The position numbers and the translations under genes are program-made. A model generated the notes under the pieces. The model made no database searches. It was given only the letters and a program-made list of their open reading frames with translations, and was not told where the DNA came from. Below are positions 1 to 5,691 of a stretch of 6,537 nucleotides of DNA, piece after piece. Each line of letters opens with the position of its first letter. Within the stretch, counting starts at the first letter, position 1. Origin of the DNA: Thermogutta sp. (lineage in GTDB: Bacteria > Planctomycetota > Planctomycetia > Pirellulales > Thermoguttaceae); contig NZ_JACIYL010000190.1 in the NCBI RefSeq assembly GCF_014359955.1, forward strand, positions 1-6,537. The letters run 5' to 3'.

Positions 1-102
1 CTAAGGGAATTGTCCATAGATGAGATAATTTTGGTTGGCGTATGTACCAACATATGTGTTCTCTATACAGCTGCTGATGCCAGGATGCTGGGATATAAAT
101 TC
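1..102 (+). other. Fragment of an isochorismatase/nicotinamidase-like cysteine hydrolase (foreign segment at window edge)
   Basis: Read in the same frame as the glycosyltransferase, these bases encode LRELSIDEIILVGVCTNICV followed by LYTAADARMLGYKF. This matches the catalytic-cysteine region of isochorismatase-fold amidohydrolases: beta strand, GVxT, xxCV, then TAxDAxxxGY. By family comparison the second cysteine (codon 55-57) is the nucleophile. The segment stops where family members continue into the next strand (GYxVxVPxDC). Its 40% GC and its ATA and AGG codons differ from the downstream DNA, which points to another source genome or a misjoined contig. The catalytic Asp and Lys of the family would lie upstream of the window and cannot be checked. 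Confidence 0.75.
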
Positions 103-954
103 TGGCCGGAGGTCCCCATCGCTCTGGGAGCCTTGCGAAACCCCGTGAGCATCGCGGCAGCCCGATGGCTGGAACGGTTCGCGTACCGTAATGCTGCCTT
201 CGTGATCGCTCGCTCGCCCATGATGGCTGACGGCGTGGTGGCCACGGGTTATCCGCGAGAGCGTGTGCGGGTAGTCCCCAATGCTTGTGACTTTAAGCGA
301 TTCGATGTGCCTGCCGAGTGGGGGCGCTCGCTCCGCGCGGAAAATCAGTGGCTGGCCGACCGACCCTTCGTGCTCTACGCCGGGGCGTTCGGGCTGGTCA
401 ATGGTTGTTCTTATATCGTGCGTCTGGCGGCCGAAGTGCAAAAGAGCCTTCCCGAAGCCCGGTTTCTTTTGCTGGGACGTGGTCGGGAAGAATCCCTGGT
501 TCGCGAACTGGCTGAACAACTTGGGGTCCTCAACCGGACGCTCTACATCCACCCGCCGGTACCCAAGCACGAAGTACCGCGGTTTTTCTCGGCAGCCGAT
601 ATGACGATGTCCACGGTCATTGACGTGCCGGCGCTCCATAAAAACTGTGCGAATAAGTTTTTTGACAGCCTTGCCGCCGGACGCCCCATCGCCATCAACC
701 ATGAAGGCTGGCTGGCGGACCTGATCAGAGAACACGACTGTGGGCTGGTCCTCCCCGCCAAAGATATTCCCAAAGCCGCACAGTTGATGGTCGCAGCTCT
801 GAAAGATCCGACCTGGCTTCGGGAAGCCGGACGCCGAGCCTATCAACTGGGGCGCAAACGGTTTGATGCCCAGAAGTGCGTGGATGAAGTGGAAGCCACG
901 CTCTATGCCGCCATCGGAGATCACGAACTGAAACATCACAAAGCGGCCGCCTGA
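1..954 (+). CDS. Chimeric partial ORF: cysteine-hydrolase fragment joined to C-terminal part of a GT4 glycosyltransferase
   Basis: The frame is open to the left edge, so the true start lies outside the window; a TTG at 10 is only an internal candidate. From about base 103 the protein is a family-4 (GT-B) glycosyltransferase. It begins inside the family at WPEVPIALGALRNP, continues through ATGYPRERVRVVPNACD (end of the N-terminal domain), then the C-terminal Rossmann domain with the GAFGLVNG loop, LLLGRG, and NKFFDSLAAGRPIAIN in the nucleotide-sugar binding region. The last stretch resembles WbuB/amino-sugar transferases, in which NKxFDxLAAGxPI is usual. Such enzymes move a sugar from a nucleotide donor to a lipid-linked or glycan acceptor at the cytoplasmic membrane. 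About 283 residues follow the junction, against roughly 400 in the family, so about 120 N-terminal residues are missing and replaced by unrelated sequence. The stop is 17 bases before the acyltransferase start, suggesting one operon. GT4 identity is confident; whether this ORF makes a working enzyme is doubtful. Confidence 0.8.
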   Translation, partial: LRELSIDEIILVGVCTNICVLYTAADARMLGYKFWPEVPIALGALRNPVSIAAARWLERFAYRNAAFVIARSPMMADGVVATGYPRERVRVVPNACDFKRFDVPAEWGRSLRAENQWLADRPFVLYAGAFGLVNGCSYIVRLAAEVQKSLPEARFLLLGRGREESLVRELAEQLGVLNRTLYIHPPVPKHEVPRFFSAADMTMSTVIDVPALHKNCANKFFDSLAAGRPIAINHEGWLADLIREHDCGLVLPAKDIPKAAQLMVAALKDPTWLREAGRRAYQLGRKRFDAQKCVDEVEATLYAAIGDHELKHHKAAA

Positions 955-955
955 A

Positions 956-960
956 AAGGA
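956..960 (+). promoter_or_regulatory. Ribosome binding site for the FemAB-like acyltransferase
   Basis: AAGGA lies just after the glycosyltransferase stop. It is 11 bases before the ATG at 972 but only 2 bases before the in-frame TTG at 963. This favours ATG 972 over the longer TTG start. Confidence 0.5.
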
Positions 961-971
961 TATTGGCTCCC

Positions 972-2066
972 ATGGCACGGATGCAAGTCATTCAGCCCTA
1001 TCAGCGGCAAACCTGGTGCGAGGTCCTCGCTCGCTGCGGATGGTTTGATGTCTATCATCTCCCCGAGTATTACCTGGCCGTTCGAACGGTGGATGAGGGA
1101 ACGCCTCTCTTATTGGTGTACGAAGAAGACCCTTACATCGCGGCACTGCCCATCCTAGTTCGCAGCCTCGATGTTTTCCCCGAGTTGAAGGCCAGTACCT
1201 GGCGCGATGGTTGTTCGGCCTACGGTTATCCGGGACTTCTCACGAACTGTCGCCCTGAGATGACTGGCGCAGAGGCCTTTCGCCATCATTGGCAAAAGGC
1301 ATTCCACCACGTCCTGCAAAGTTTGCGAATTGTGGCTCTGTTCGTCCGCCAGCATCCGCTGCACCCCACGGAATGGATGTGGCAGGGGATCGCCACTGTG
1401 AAACCTCTCGGGCAAACGGTTGTGCTCGACCTCCACCGAAGCGAAGCCGAACAGCTCCAAATGATTCGGCATGACCATCGCAGCGACATAAAGAAAGGCA
1501 CGAAACGAGGCATAACAATCGTCGAGGATCAACACCTGAACCGAATGCATGAATTTCAAAGACTTTACGAATTAACGATGCAGGCAGTCAACGCCGAGCC
1601 CTATTACTTCTTTCCAAGGTCATATTATGATGCTCTCCGTCGGCACCTCAATGGAAGAATCAAGCTCTTTTTTGCGGTACATGAAGGCAGATTAATCGCC
1701 GGCTCTTTGTTCTTTCACTGCGGCAGCGTGCTTCAATATCACCTCAGCGGGGCGGATCCCACGCTCGGCCGCGAAAGAGCCATGGCCACCAAAATGATCA
1801 TTGATACGGTGCGACGCTGGGGAACGGCCAATGGTTTTCACTGGCTGCATCTGGGAGGCGGACTGGGGGCACGGCAAGACTCGCTCTTTCAATTCAAAGC
1901 AGGATTTTCCCGCCTGCGGTGCACCTACTCAGTCATCAATTACATCGCGGAACCGGAAGTTTACAAGGAGCTTGTGCACCGCCGTTTTGGAAACGATGCG
2001 GCCTTGTCCACGGCTAATGGCTGGTTTCCTGCGTATCGCTGCCCAACTGTAAAAAAGGCCGCTTGA
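972..2066 (+). CDS. FemAB-like / BioF2-like GNAT-family acyltransferase
   Basis: A 364-residue protein of the double-GNAT FemAB type (Acetyltransf_6/BioF2-like). The C-terminal GNAT domain spans roughly residues 155-315: basic segment RHDHRSDIKKGTKRG (166-180), then LYELTMQAVNAEPYYFFP, core strands KLFFAVHEGRLIAGSLFFH (231-249), SGADPTLGRERAMATKMIID, and LHLGGGLGARQDSLFQFKAGF (292-312). The LHLGGG...DSLFxFKxGF signature is characteristic of family members found in exopolysaccharide clusters. Relatives transfer acyl or aminoacyl groups to amino groups on peptidoglycan precursors or sugars; no substrate can be assigned here. No signal peptide or membrane segment is seen, so it is probably cytoplasmic. 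ATG 972 is chosen because of the AAGGA 11 bases upstream; TTG 963 or ATG 981 are alternatives. Placement between a glycosyltransferase and a sugar aminotransferase suggests N-acylation of an amino sugar (inference). Length is normal and nothing looks broken. Confidence 0.85.
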   Translation: MARMQVIQPYQRQTWCEVLARCGWFDVYHLPEYYLAVRTVDEGTPLLLVYEEDPYIAALPILVRSLDVFPELKASTWRDGCSAYGYPGLLTNCRPEMTGAEAFRHHWQKAFHHVLQSLRIVALFVRQHPLHPTEWMWQGIATVKPLGQTVVLDLHRSEAEQLQMIRHDHRSDIKKGTKRGITIVEDQHLNRMHEFQRLYELTMQAVNAEPYYFFPRSYYDALRRHLNGRIKLFFAVHEGRLIAGSLFFHCGSVLQYHLSGADPTLGRERAMATKMIIDTVRRWGTANGFHWLHLGGGLGARQDSLFQFKAGFSRLRCTYSVINYIAEPEVYKELVHRRFGNDAALSTANGWFPAYRCPTVKKAA

Positions 2067-2127
2067 TAATCGAAGTCCGTCAATAATGGACCACCTTTAG
2101 ACTACCAGAGTAAAGAGTTATTCGCAT

Positions 2128-3378
2128 ATGAACGCAATAAGCCTGGCCGAGTGCTCTCAAACTAGCGGATTGGATCAGTTGGCGATTTTTGGCGGGACCC
2201 CGGTTCGGCAAACGCGTTTTCCTTCCTGGCCGGTTTTTGAAGACGAGGAGATCGCAGCCGTGGTTGACGTACTGCGCGGGGGCAGAGTCAACTACTGGAC
2301 CGGCCAGCAGGTTCGCCGGTTTGAAGAGGAATTTGCCCAGGCTGTGGGCTGCCGTTATGCCGTGGCGGTTGCCAATGGGACAGTGGCCCTCGAGGCCGCC
2401 CTCGAAGCCCTTGGCATCGGTCCCGGCGATGATGTCGTGGTGACCTGCCGGAGCTTTGTGGCCTCCGCCGCTTGCGTTCTTCGCGTAGGGGCACGGCCTG
2501 TTTTCGCGGATGTGGATCCGGACAGCCAGAATATCACCCGGGAAAGCATCGAAGCGGCCCTGACTCCAAGGACCCGTGCGGTTATTTGTGTCCATCTGGC
2601 CGGCTGGCCGTGCGACATGGATCCCATCATGGATCTTGCCGAGCATAAAGGCTTCTTCGTGGTAGAAGACTGTGCCCAGGCGCACGGCGCTCGCTACAAG
2701 GGTCGGTCAGTCGGATCCCTTGGCCACATTGCGGCCTTTTCCTTTTGTCAGGACAAGATTCTCACCACGGGCGGCGAAGGGGGGATGGTCACCACGAACG
2801 ACCCCGCGCTTTGGCGCAAGGTGTGGAGTCTCAAAGACCACGGAAAAGATTTCAACAGGGCACATCAGCCTGCTGACGGCACCTTCCGCTTTTTGCATGA
2901 TAGCCTGGGGACCAACTGGCGCATGACGGAGATGCAAGGGGCGATCGGGCGGATCGCGTTAGGGAAGCTCGAAGAGTGGGTTCGGGTAAGGCAGGCAAAC
3001 GCGCTACTCCTGCGGCAATATCTGCTTGCTATTCCGTCCCTGCGTGTGCCGCAACCTCCTGCTGATGTCGAGCACAGTTATTACAAGTTCTATGCGTTTC
3101 TTCGGGAGGAATATTTGAGGCCGGACTGGAACCGCGACAGGATCATCGCGGCCATCAACGCGGAAGGGATCCCGTGTGGCTCGGGGGCCTGTCCCGAAAT
3201 TTATCGCGAACGCCTCTTCCAGGAACGCGGCCTGACTCCTTCCCGTCCATGCCGGGTGGCGCAACAGCTTGGCGAAACAAGCCTCATGCTCCTGGTGCAT
3301 CCCACCCTGGGTGAACGGGAAATGCTGGAGACAGCCATGGCTGTGGAAAAGGTTCTCCGCGTCGCCACGGAATGGTGA
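2128..3378 (+). CDS. DegT/DnrJ/EryC1/StrS family PLP-dependent sugar aminotransferase
   Basis: A 416-residue fold-type I aminotransferase that installs an amino group on a keto-sugar, normally nucleotide-linked, using glutamate or glutamine as donor. Visible landmarks: family N-terminal opening LAIFGGTPVR (18-27), phosphate-binding region VANGTVALEAAL (81-92), EDCAQAHGA with Asp181 expected to contact the PLP ring nitrogen and Gln184 nearby, FSFCQDK with Lys210 as the Schiff-base lysine, then TTGGEGGMVTTN and GTNWRMTEMQGAIG (261-274). All expected catalytic residues are present and the length is typical. The opening resembles the StsC/AHBA-synthase branch of the family, but the product sugar is unknown. 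ATG 2128 is supported by its position just before the conserved start of the domain; its ribosome binding site (AAAGAG, 2112-2117) is weak. It lies 61 bases after the acyltransferase in the same direction, so co-transcription is plausible. Confidence 0.92.
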   Translation: MNAISLAECSQTSGLDQLAIFGGTPVRQTRFPSWPVFEDEEIAAVVDVLRGGRVNYWTGQQVRRFEEEFAQAVGCRYAVAVANGTVALEAALEALGIGPGDDVVVTCRSFVASAACVLRVGARPVFADVDPDSQNITRESIEAALTPRTRAVICVHLAGWPCDMDPIMDLAEHKGFFVVEDCAQAHGARYKGRSVGSLGHIAAFSFCQDKILTTGGEGGMVTTNDPALWRKVWSLKDHGKDFNRAHQPADGTFRFLHDSLGTNWRMTEMQGAIGRIALGKLEEWVRVRQANALLLRQYLLAIPSLRVPQPPADVEHSYYKFYAFLREEYLRPDWNRDRIIAAINAEGIPCGSGACPEIYRERLFQERGLTPSRPCRVAQQLGETSLMLLVHPTLGEREMLETAMAVEKVLRVATEW

Positions 3379-3412
3379 ACATCGTCCGTGCGTCTCGAGG
3401 TTCACGAGGACG
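3375..3412. terminator. Possible bidirectional terminator or stem-loop between convergent genes
   Basis: The stop codons of the aminotransferase and the sulfatase are 23 bases apart. Two competing inverted repeats occur here: GTGAAC (3375-3380) with GTTCAC (3400-3405), and CGTCCGTG (3383-3390) with CACGAGGACG (3403-3412), the latter with a two-base bulge. Neither is followed by a T-run, so an intrinsic terminator is unproven; the convergent position is the main argument. Confidence 0.3.
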
Positions 3413-5447
3413 GTCGCCGGGCCCCCCGCCAAATCGTTACTCGCCTGATTTCCCCTTGAAATTGAGGCGTACTGGGAGGGACAATCGGGCTGCCTGTGTC
3501 AGCCCCAATCTGCATCGAATCATGGGGATCCGTAACGATGAAATCGGGTAAGGGACGCCGTCCCGCCAATTGGCCGTTCACGTAAAGCTCGGCGGTGTGC
3601 TGGGGTGTGATGACGCCCGTCACCGTCTGCCATCCTTCCACAGATTTATCTGCTTCAACGGAAAACGGTTTGTTCTCGATGACCACAGTCCAAACTGCAC
3701 GTCCCTGGCGAAGCCAAAGGGCGTAGCCGTGCGACTTTCCCCCGCGTGCCACGAGAACTCCATCAGGTTTCTCGGCACTAAAAGTTACTTCCACGGTCCA
3801 GGACATCCGAGCGGGGTTCAGACTCGCTGATTTTGGGACCTCGATATAGGAATGGCCATTGAATACGCGAACGGCCCCATCTCCCGGCAAAGACTTTACT
3901 TGCGTGCCGTGGTTAACGCCGTGATTCCCGCGCGGGGATCTATCGAGAATCTTGTCTCCGGAAGAGGGTTGATCAAAACGATAGTCGAGGCAGATTTCCG
4001 GGGGTGCATTTGGATCGGGCGGTGTGCCTCCCCACCAATCAGGACGGTCCACATACTCGGGCACGCGATACCCCAGCGCCTGCTGAAGACGAGTTAACTC
4101 CGCTTCCAACTCGGCACGAAGGTTTGCAGCCGACAGCTCATGGTAGAGATTCTTCGTTTCGTAAGGGTCTGTTGTCAGATCAAATAACTCGGTCCAATCA
4201 TCATGTCCCGGATACGTGATCAGCTTGGCGGAGTCCGTTCGCACGGCGACGATGTCCGGGACCCGGCTGTTTCGCTGCCTTTCCGCAAAATATTCATACA
4301 GCCAGGCCTTTCGCCAGGGGATTTCCTTTCCTTCAGCCAGGGGCCGCCAGCTCTGTCCCTGCATATCCGCAGGAATTGGGACACCAGCAAAATCGAGGAT
4401 CGTCGGAGCCAGGTCGAGGTTGAGAACCATTTCATCGCGGACCAACCCCTTCGGAATCCCTCTGGGATAGCGGGCCAAAAGCGGAATTCGCAAACTTTCC
4501 TCGTAGGCGCTGCGTTTGTCGCCCAGCCCATGTTCTCCCAGGTAGTATCCGTTATCACTTAGTAGGATGACCACTGTGTTGTCTGCAACGCCACATCGAT
4601 CGAGTTCGTCCAGAAGACGGCCGACACAATCGTCAACCGCACTGATGCAGCGGAAATAATTCAAATTGACGGGGACCTCACCCGGTATCGCTTCATCAGG
4701 CCGTTTTGGGGGCTTGTCGCTGGAACCGAGGTACGGAGGCCGAACGTCAAAGTTCGGAGTGCGTTTGGCCAGACATCCGGCGTAACGTTCTTTTGCCCGC
4801 TCTGGCGGTGAGAAAGGACCGTGGGGAGCTTTAAACCCCAGAACCGCCAACCATGGGCGGTCATGGTGTGCGTTTTCCCGGATAAACTGCACGACGTAGT
4901 CGGTCGTGACATCATCGACCCATCCTGTGGTGGCAGTCTCTGTACCGTTCACCAAAAGTGGGCAATCGAAGTATTGCCCCTGACCGACGAAGCTGGCGAA
5001 AAAGTCGAATCCCGGTCGTTCCCGCTGACTGTCCATATGCCATTTGCCAAAATAGCCCGTCACGTATCCCGCACGCTGGAGAAGCGTCGCATACGTGACA
5101 TTGTCGACTGGAAAGGGCCGAAAATTAGAAGCAATGCCGTTGAGGTGGTTGTAACGCCCCGTCAGCATCACAGCGCGACTGGGGGCACACAGCGAGTTGA
5201 CGACAAACGCGTTACGGAATCGCACTCCCTCGGCCGCGAGTCGATCCATATGGGGAGTTTCAAACCAGGGAAAACGGGCGCGCTCACCAAGTTCCCTCTG
5301 AACCACGCCAAGAGCGTCGTATCGTTGGTCGTCCGTGATGAGGATCAGAAAATTAGGGCGATCAGCAGCGCTTGCTCCACCGCCCAATCCGGTTTTCAGA
5401 CCGCAGCCAAGTAAACAGAGCACGAGCGAAAACAGGAATCTTTTCAT
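3402..5447 (-). CDS. Secreted type I (formylglycine) sulfatase with C-terminal LamG-like domain
   Basis: A 681-residue protein that hydrolyses sulfate esters, most likely on sulfated polysaccharides, outside the cytoplasm. N-terminus: MKR, hydrophobic stretch FLFSLVLCLLG, then either a lipobox (LLG|Cys15) or signal peptidase I cleavage after GGASA. Sulfatase domain about 31-470: metal-binding Asp39-Asp40 in LITDDQRYDALG; motif Cys87-Ala-Pro-Ser-Arg91 with the VMLTG extension, so Cys87 is the formylglycine precursor; GYFGKWH (Lys135, His137); KAPHGP (His209); LLSDNGYYLGEHG (Asp298, Asn299); Lys311. Every expected active-site residue is present. Residues about 485-676 (LDYRFD, YIEVP, WTVEVTF, LYVNGQLAGRRPL, IWRGA) form a concanavalin/LamG-3-type beta-sandwich, probably glycan binding. 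The sulfatase part resembles N-acetylglucosamine-6-sulfatase-like members, a tentative call. The start is set by GGAGAAG 7 bases upstream and the signal peptide; an open 22-residue upstream extension to 5513 would bury that signal. Maturation needs a formylglycine-generating enzyme encoded elsewhere. Confidence 0.95.
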   Translation of the reverse strand: MKRFLFSLVLCLLGCGLKTGLGGGASAADRPNFLILITDDQRYDALGVVQRELGERARFPWFETPHMDRLAAEGVRFRNAFVVNSLCAPSRAVMLTGRYNHLNGIASNFRPFPVDNVTYATLLQRAGYVTGYFGKWHMDSQRERPGFDFFASFVGQGQYFDCPLLVNGTETATTGWVDDVTTDYVVQFIRENAHHDRPWLAVLGFKAPHGPFSPPERAKERYAGCLAKRTPNFDVRPPYLGSSDKPPKRPDEAIPGEVPVNLNYFRCISAVDDCVGRLLDELDRCGVADNTVVILLSDNGYYLGEHGLGDKRSAYEESLRIPLLARYPRGIPKGLVRDEMVLNLDLAPTILDFAGVPIPADMQGQSWRPLAEGKEIPWRKAWLYEYFAERQRNSRVPDIVAVRTDSAKLITYPGHDDWTELFDLTTDPYETKNLYHELSAANLRAELEAELTRLQQALGYRVPEYVDRPDWWGGTPPDPNAPPEICLDYRFDQPSSGDKILDRSPRGNHGVNHGTQVKSLPGDGAVRVFNGHSYIEVPKSASLNPARMSWTVEVTFSAEKPDGVLVARGGKSHGYALWLRQGRAVWTVVIENKPFSVEADKSVEGWQTVTGVITPQHTAELYVNGQLAGRRPLPDFIVTDPHDSMQIGADTGSPIVPPSTPQFQGEIRRVTIWRGARRPSS

Positions 5448-5454
5448 TGGCGAG

Positions 5455-5463
5455 CTTCTCCCC
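5455..5463 (-). promoter_or_regulatory. Ribosome binding site deciding the sulfatase start
   Basis: On the minus strand GGGGAGAAG precedes the ATG at 5447 by 7 bases, a strong Shine-Dalgarno match at good spacing. It favours this ATG over the more upstream in-frame ATG at 5513. Confidence 0.65.
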
Positions 5464-5540
5464 AGTTGCGGATGAATCATATGGGCTACCGATCGGCGTC
5501 TAGCTTCCCGCATGATAGTTATTGCGTCAATTGGTCAGAG

Positions 5541-5559
5541 AGCACTCGAAAAGGGTGCT
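5541..5559. repeat. Short hairpin in the divergent intergenic region
   Basis: AGCACTC (5541-5547) and GGGTGCT (5553-5559) pair over 7 bp with one G-T wobble around a GAAAA loop. No T-run follows on either strand, so it does not look like an intrinsic terminator. It lies in the probable promoter/leader area of the sulfatase gene and could be an operator or a leader hairpin; no function is shown. Confidence 0.35.
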
Positions 5560-5612
5560 GATTACAATGGAAAGCGGGGGCTAAAATCGGAACTTTTTGG
5601 CCGCAAAGTCGT

Positions 5613-5640
5613 TTGACACTATGGCAGACCAGGATAAGAG
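5613..5640 (+). promoter_or_regulatory. Candidate sigma-70-type promoter for the EF-hand gene
   Basis: A perfect TTGACA hexamer (5613-5618) is followed after 16 bases by the weak -10 candidate TAAGAG (5635-5640); GATAAG at 5633 is an alternative with shorter spacing. Transcription would begin about 45 bases before the coding start. The -35 match is exact but the -10 is poor, so this is only a candidate. Confidence 0.3.
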
Positions 5641-5677
5641 ATAGGGAGCACTCAGATCGGCAATATAGGGACTTTAG

Positions 5678-5682
5678 AGGAG
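5678..5682 (+). promoter_or_regulatory. Ribosome binding site favouring a TTG start for the EF-hand protein
   Basis: AGGAG lies 9 bases before TTG 5692 but 24 bases before the in-frame ATG at 5707. The ATG has only a weak TGAGA of its own at 5693-5697. The spacing favours TTG 5692. Confidence 0.5.
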
Positions 5683-5691
5683 TTACGCATA

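Noticed and set aside
963..971. TTG start for the acyltransferase at 963
   Set aside because: Only 2 bases separate it from the AAGGA motif, too close for initiation; ATG 972 has usable spacing.
1..978. Long open frame on the minus strand opposite the glycosyltransferase (325 codons)
   Set aside because: The plus frame carries clear GT4 motifs; the antisense product has no recognisable domain, and such long shadows are common in GC-rich genes.
2067..2127. Promoter or hairpin in the gap before the aminotransferase (TTGATA at 2063; GTCC/GGAC pairing)
   Set aside because: No acceptable -10 follows at the right distance and the stem is only 4-5 bp, so it is within chance.
2080..2685. Minus-strand open frame opposite the aminotransferase (201 codons)
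   Set aside because: It overlaps a gene with intact PLP-enzyme motifs, and its translation shows no recognisable motif.
4821..5414. Plus-strand open frame inside the sulfatase gene (197 codons)
   Set aside because: It is antisense to the sulfatase catalytic core, including the CAPSR region; no domain is seen.
5448..5513. 22-residue N-terminal extension of the sulfatase to an upstream ATG at 5513
   Set aside because: It would place basic residues before the signal peptide and has no good ribosome binding site, whereas the ATG at 5447 has GGAGAAG at 7 bases.
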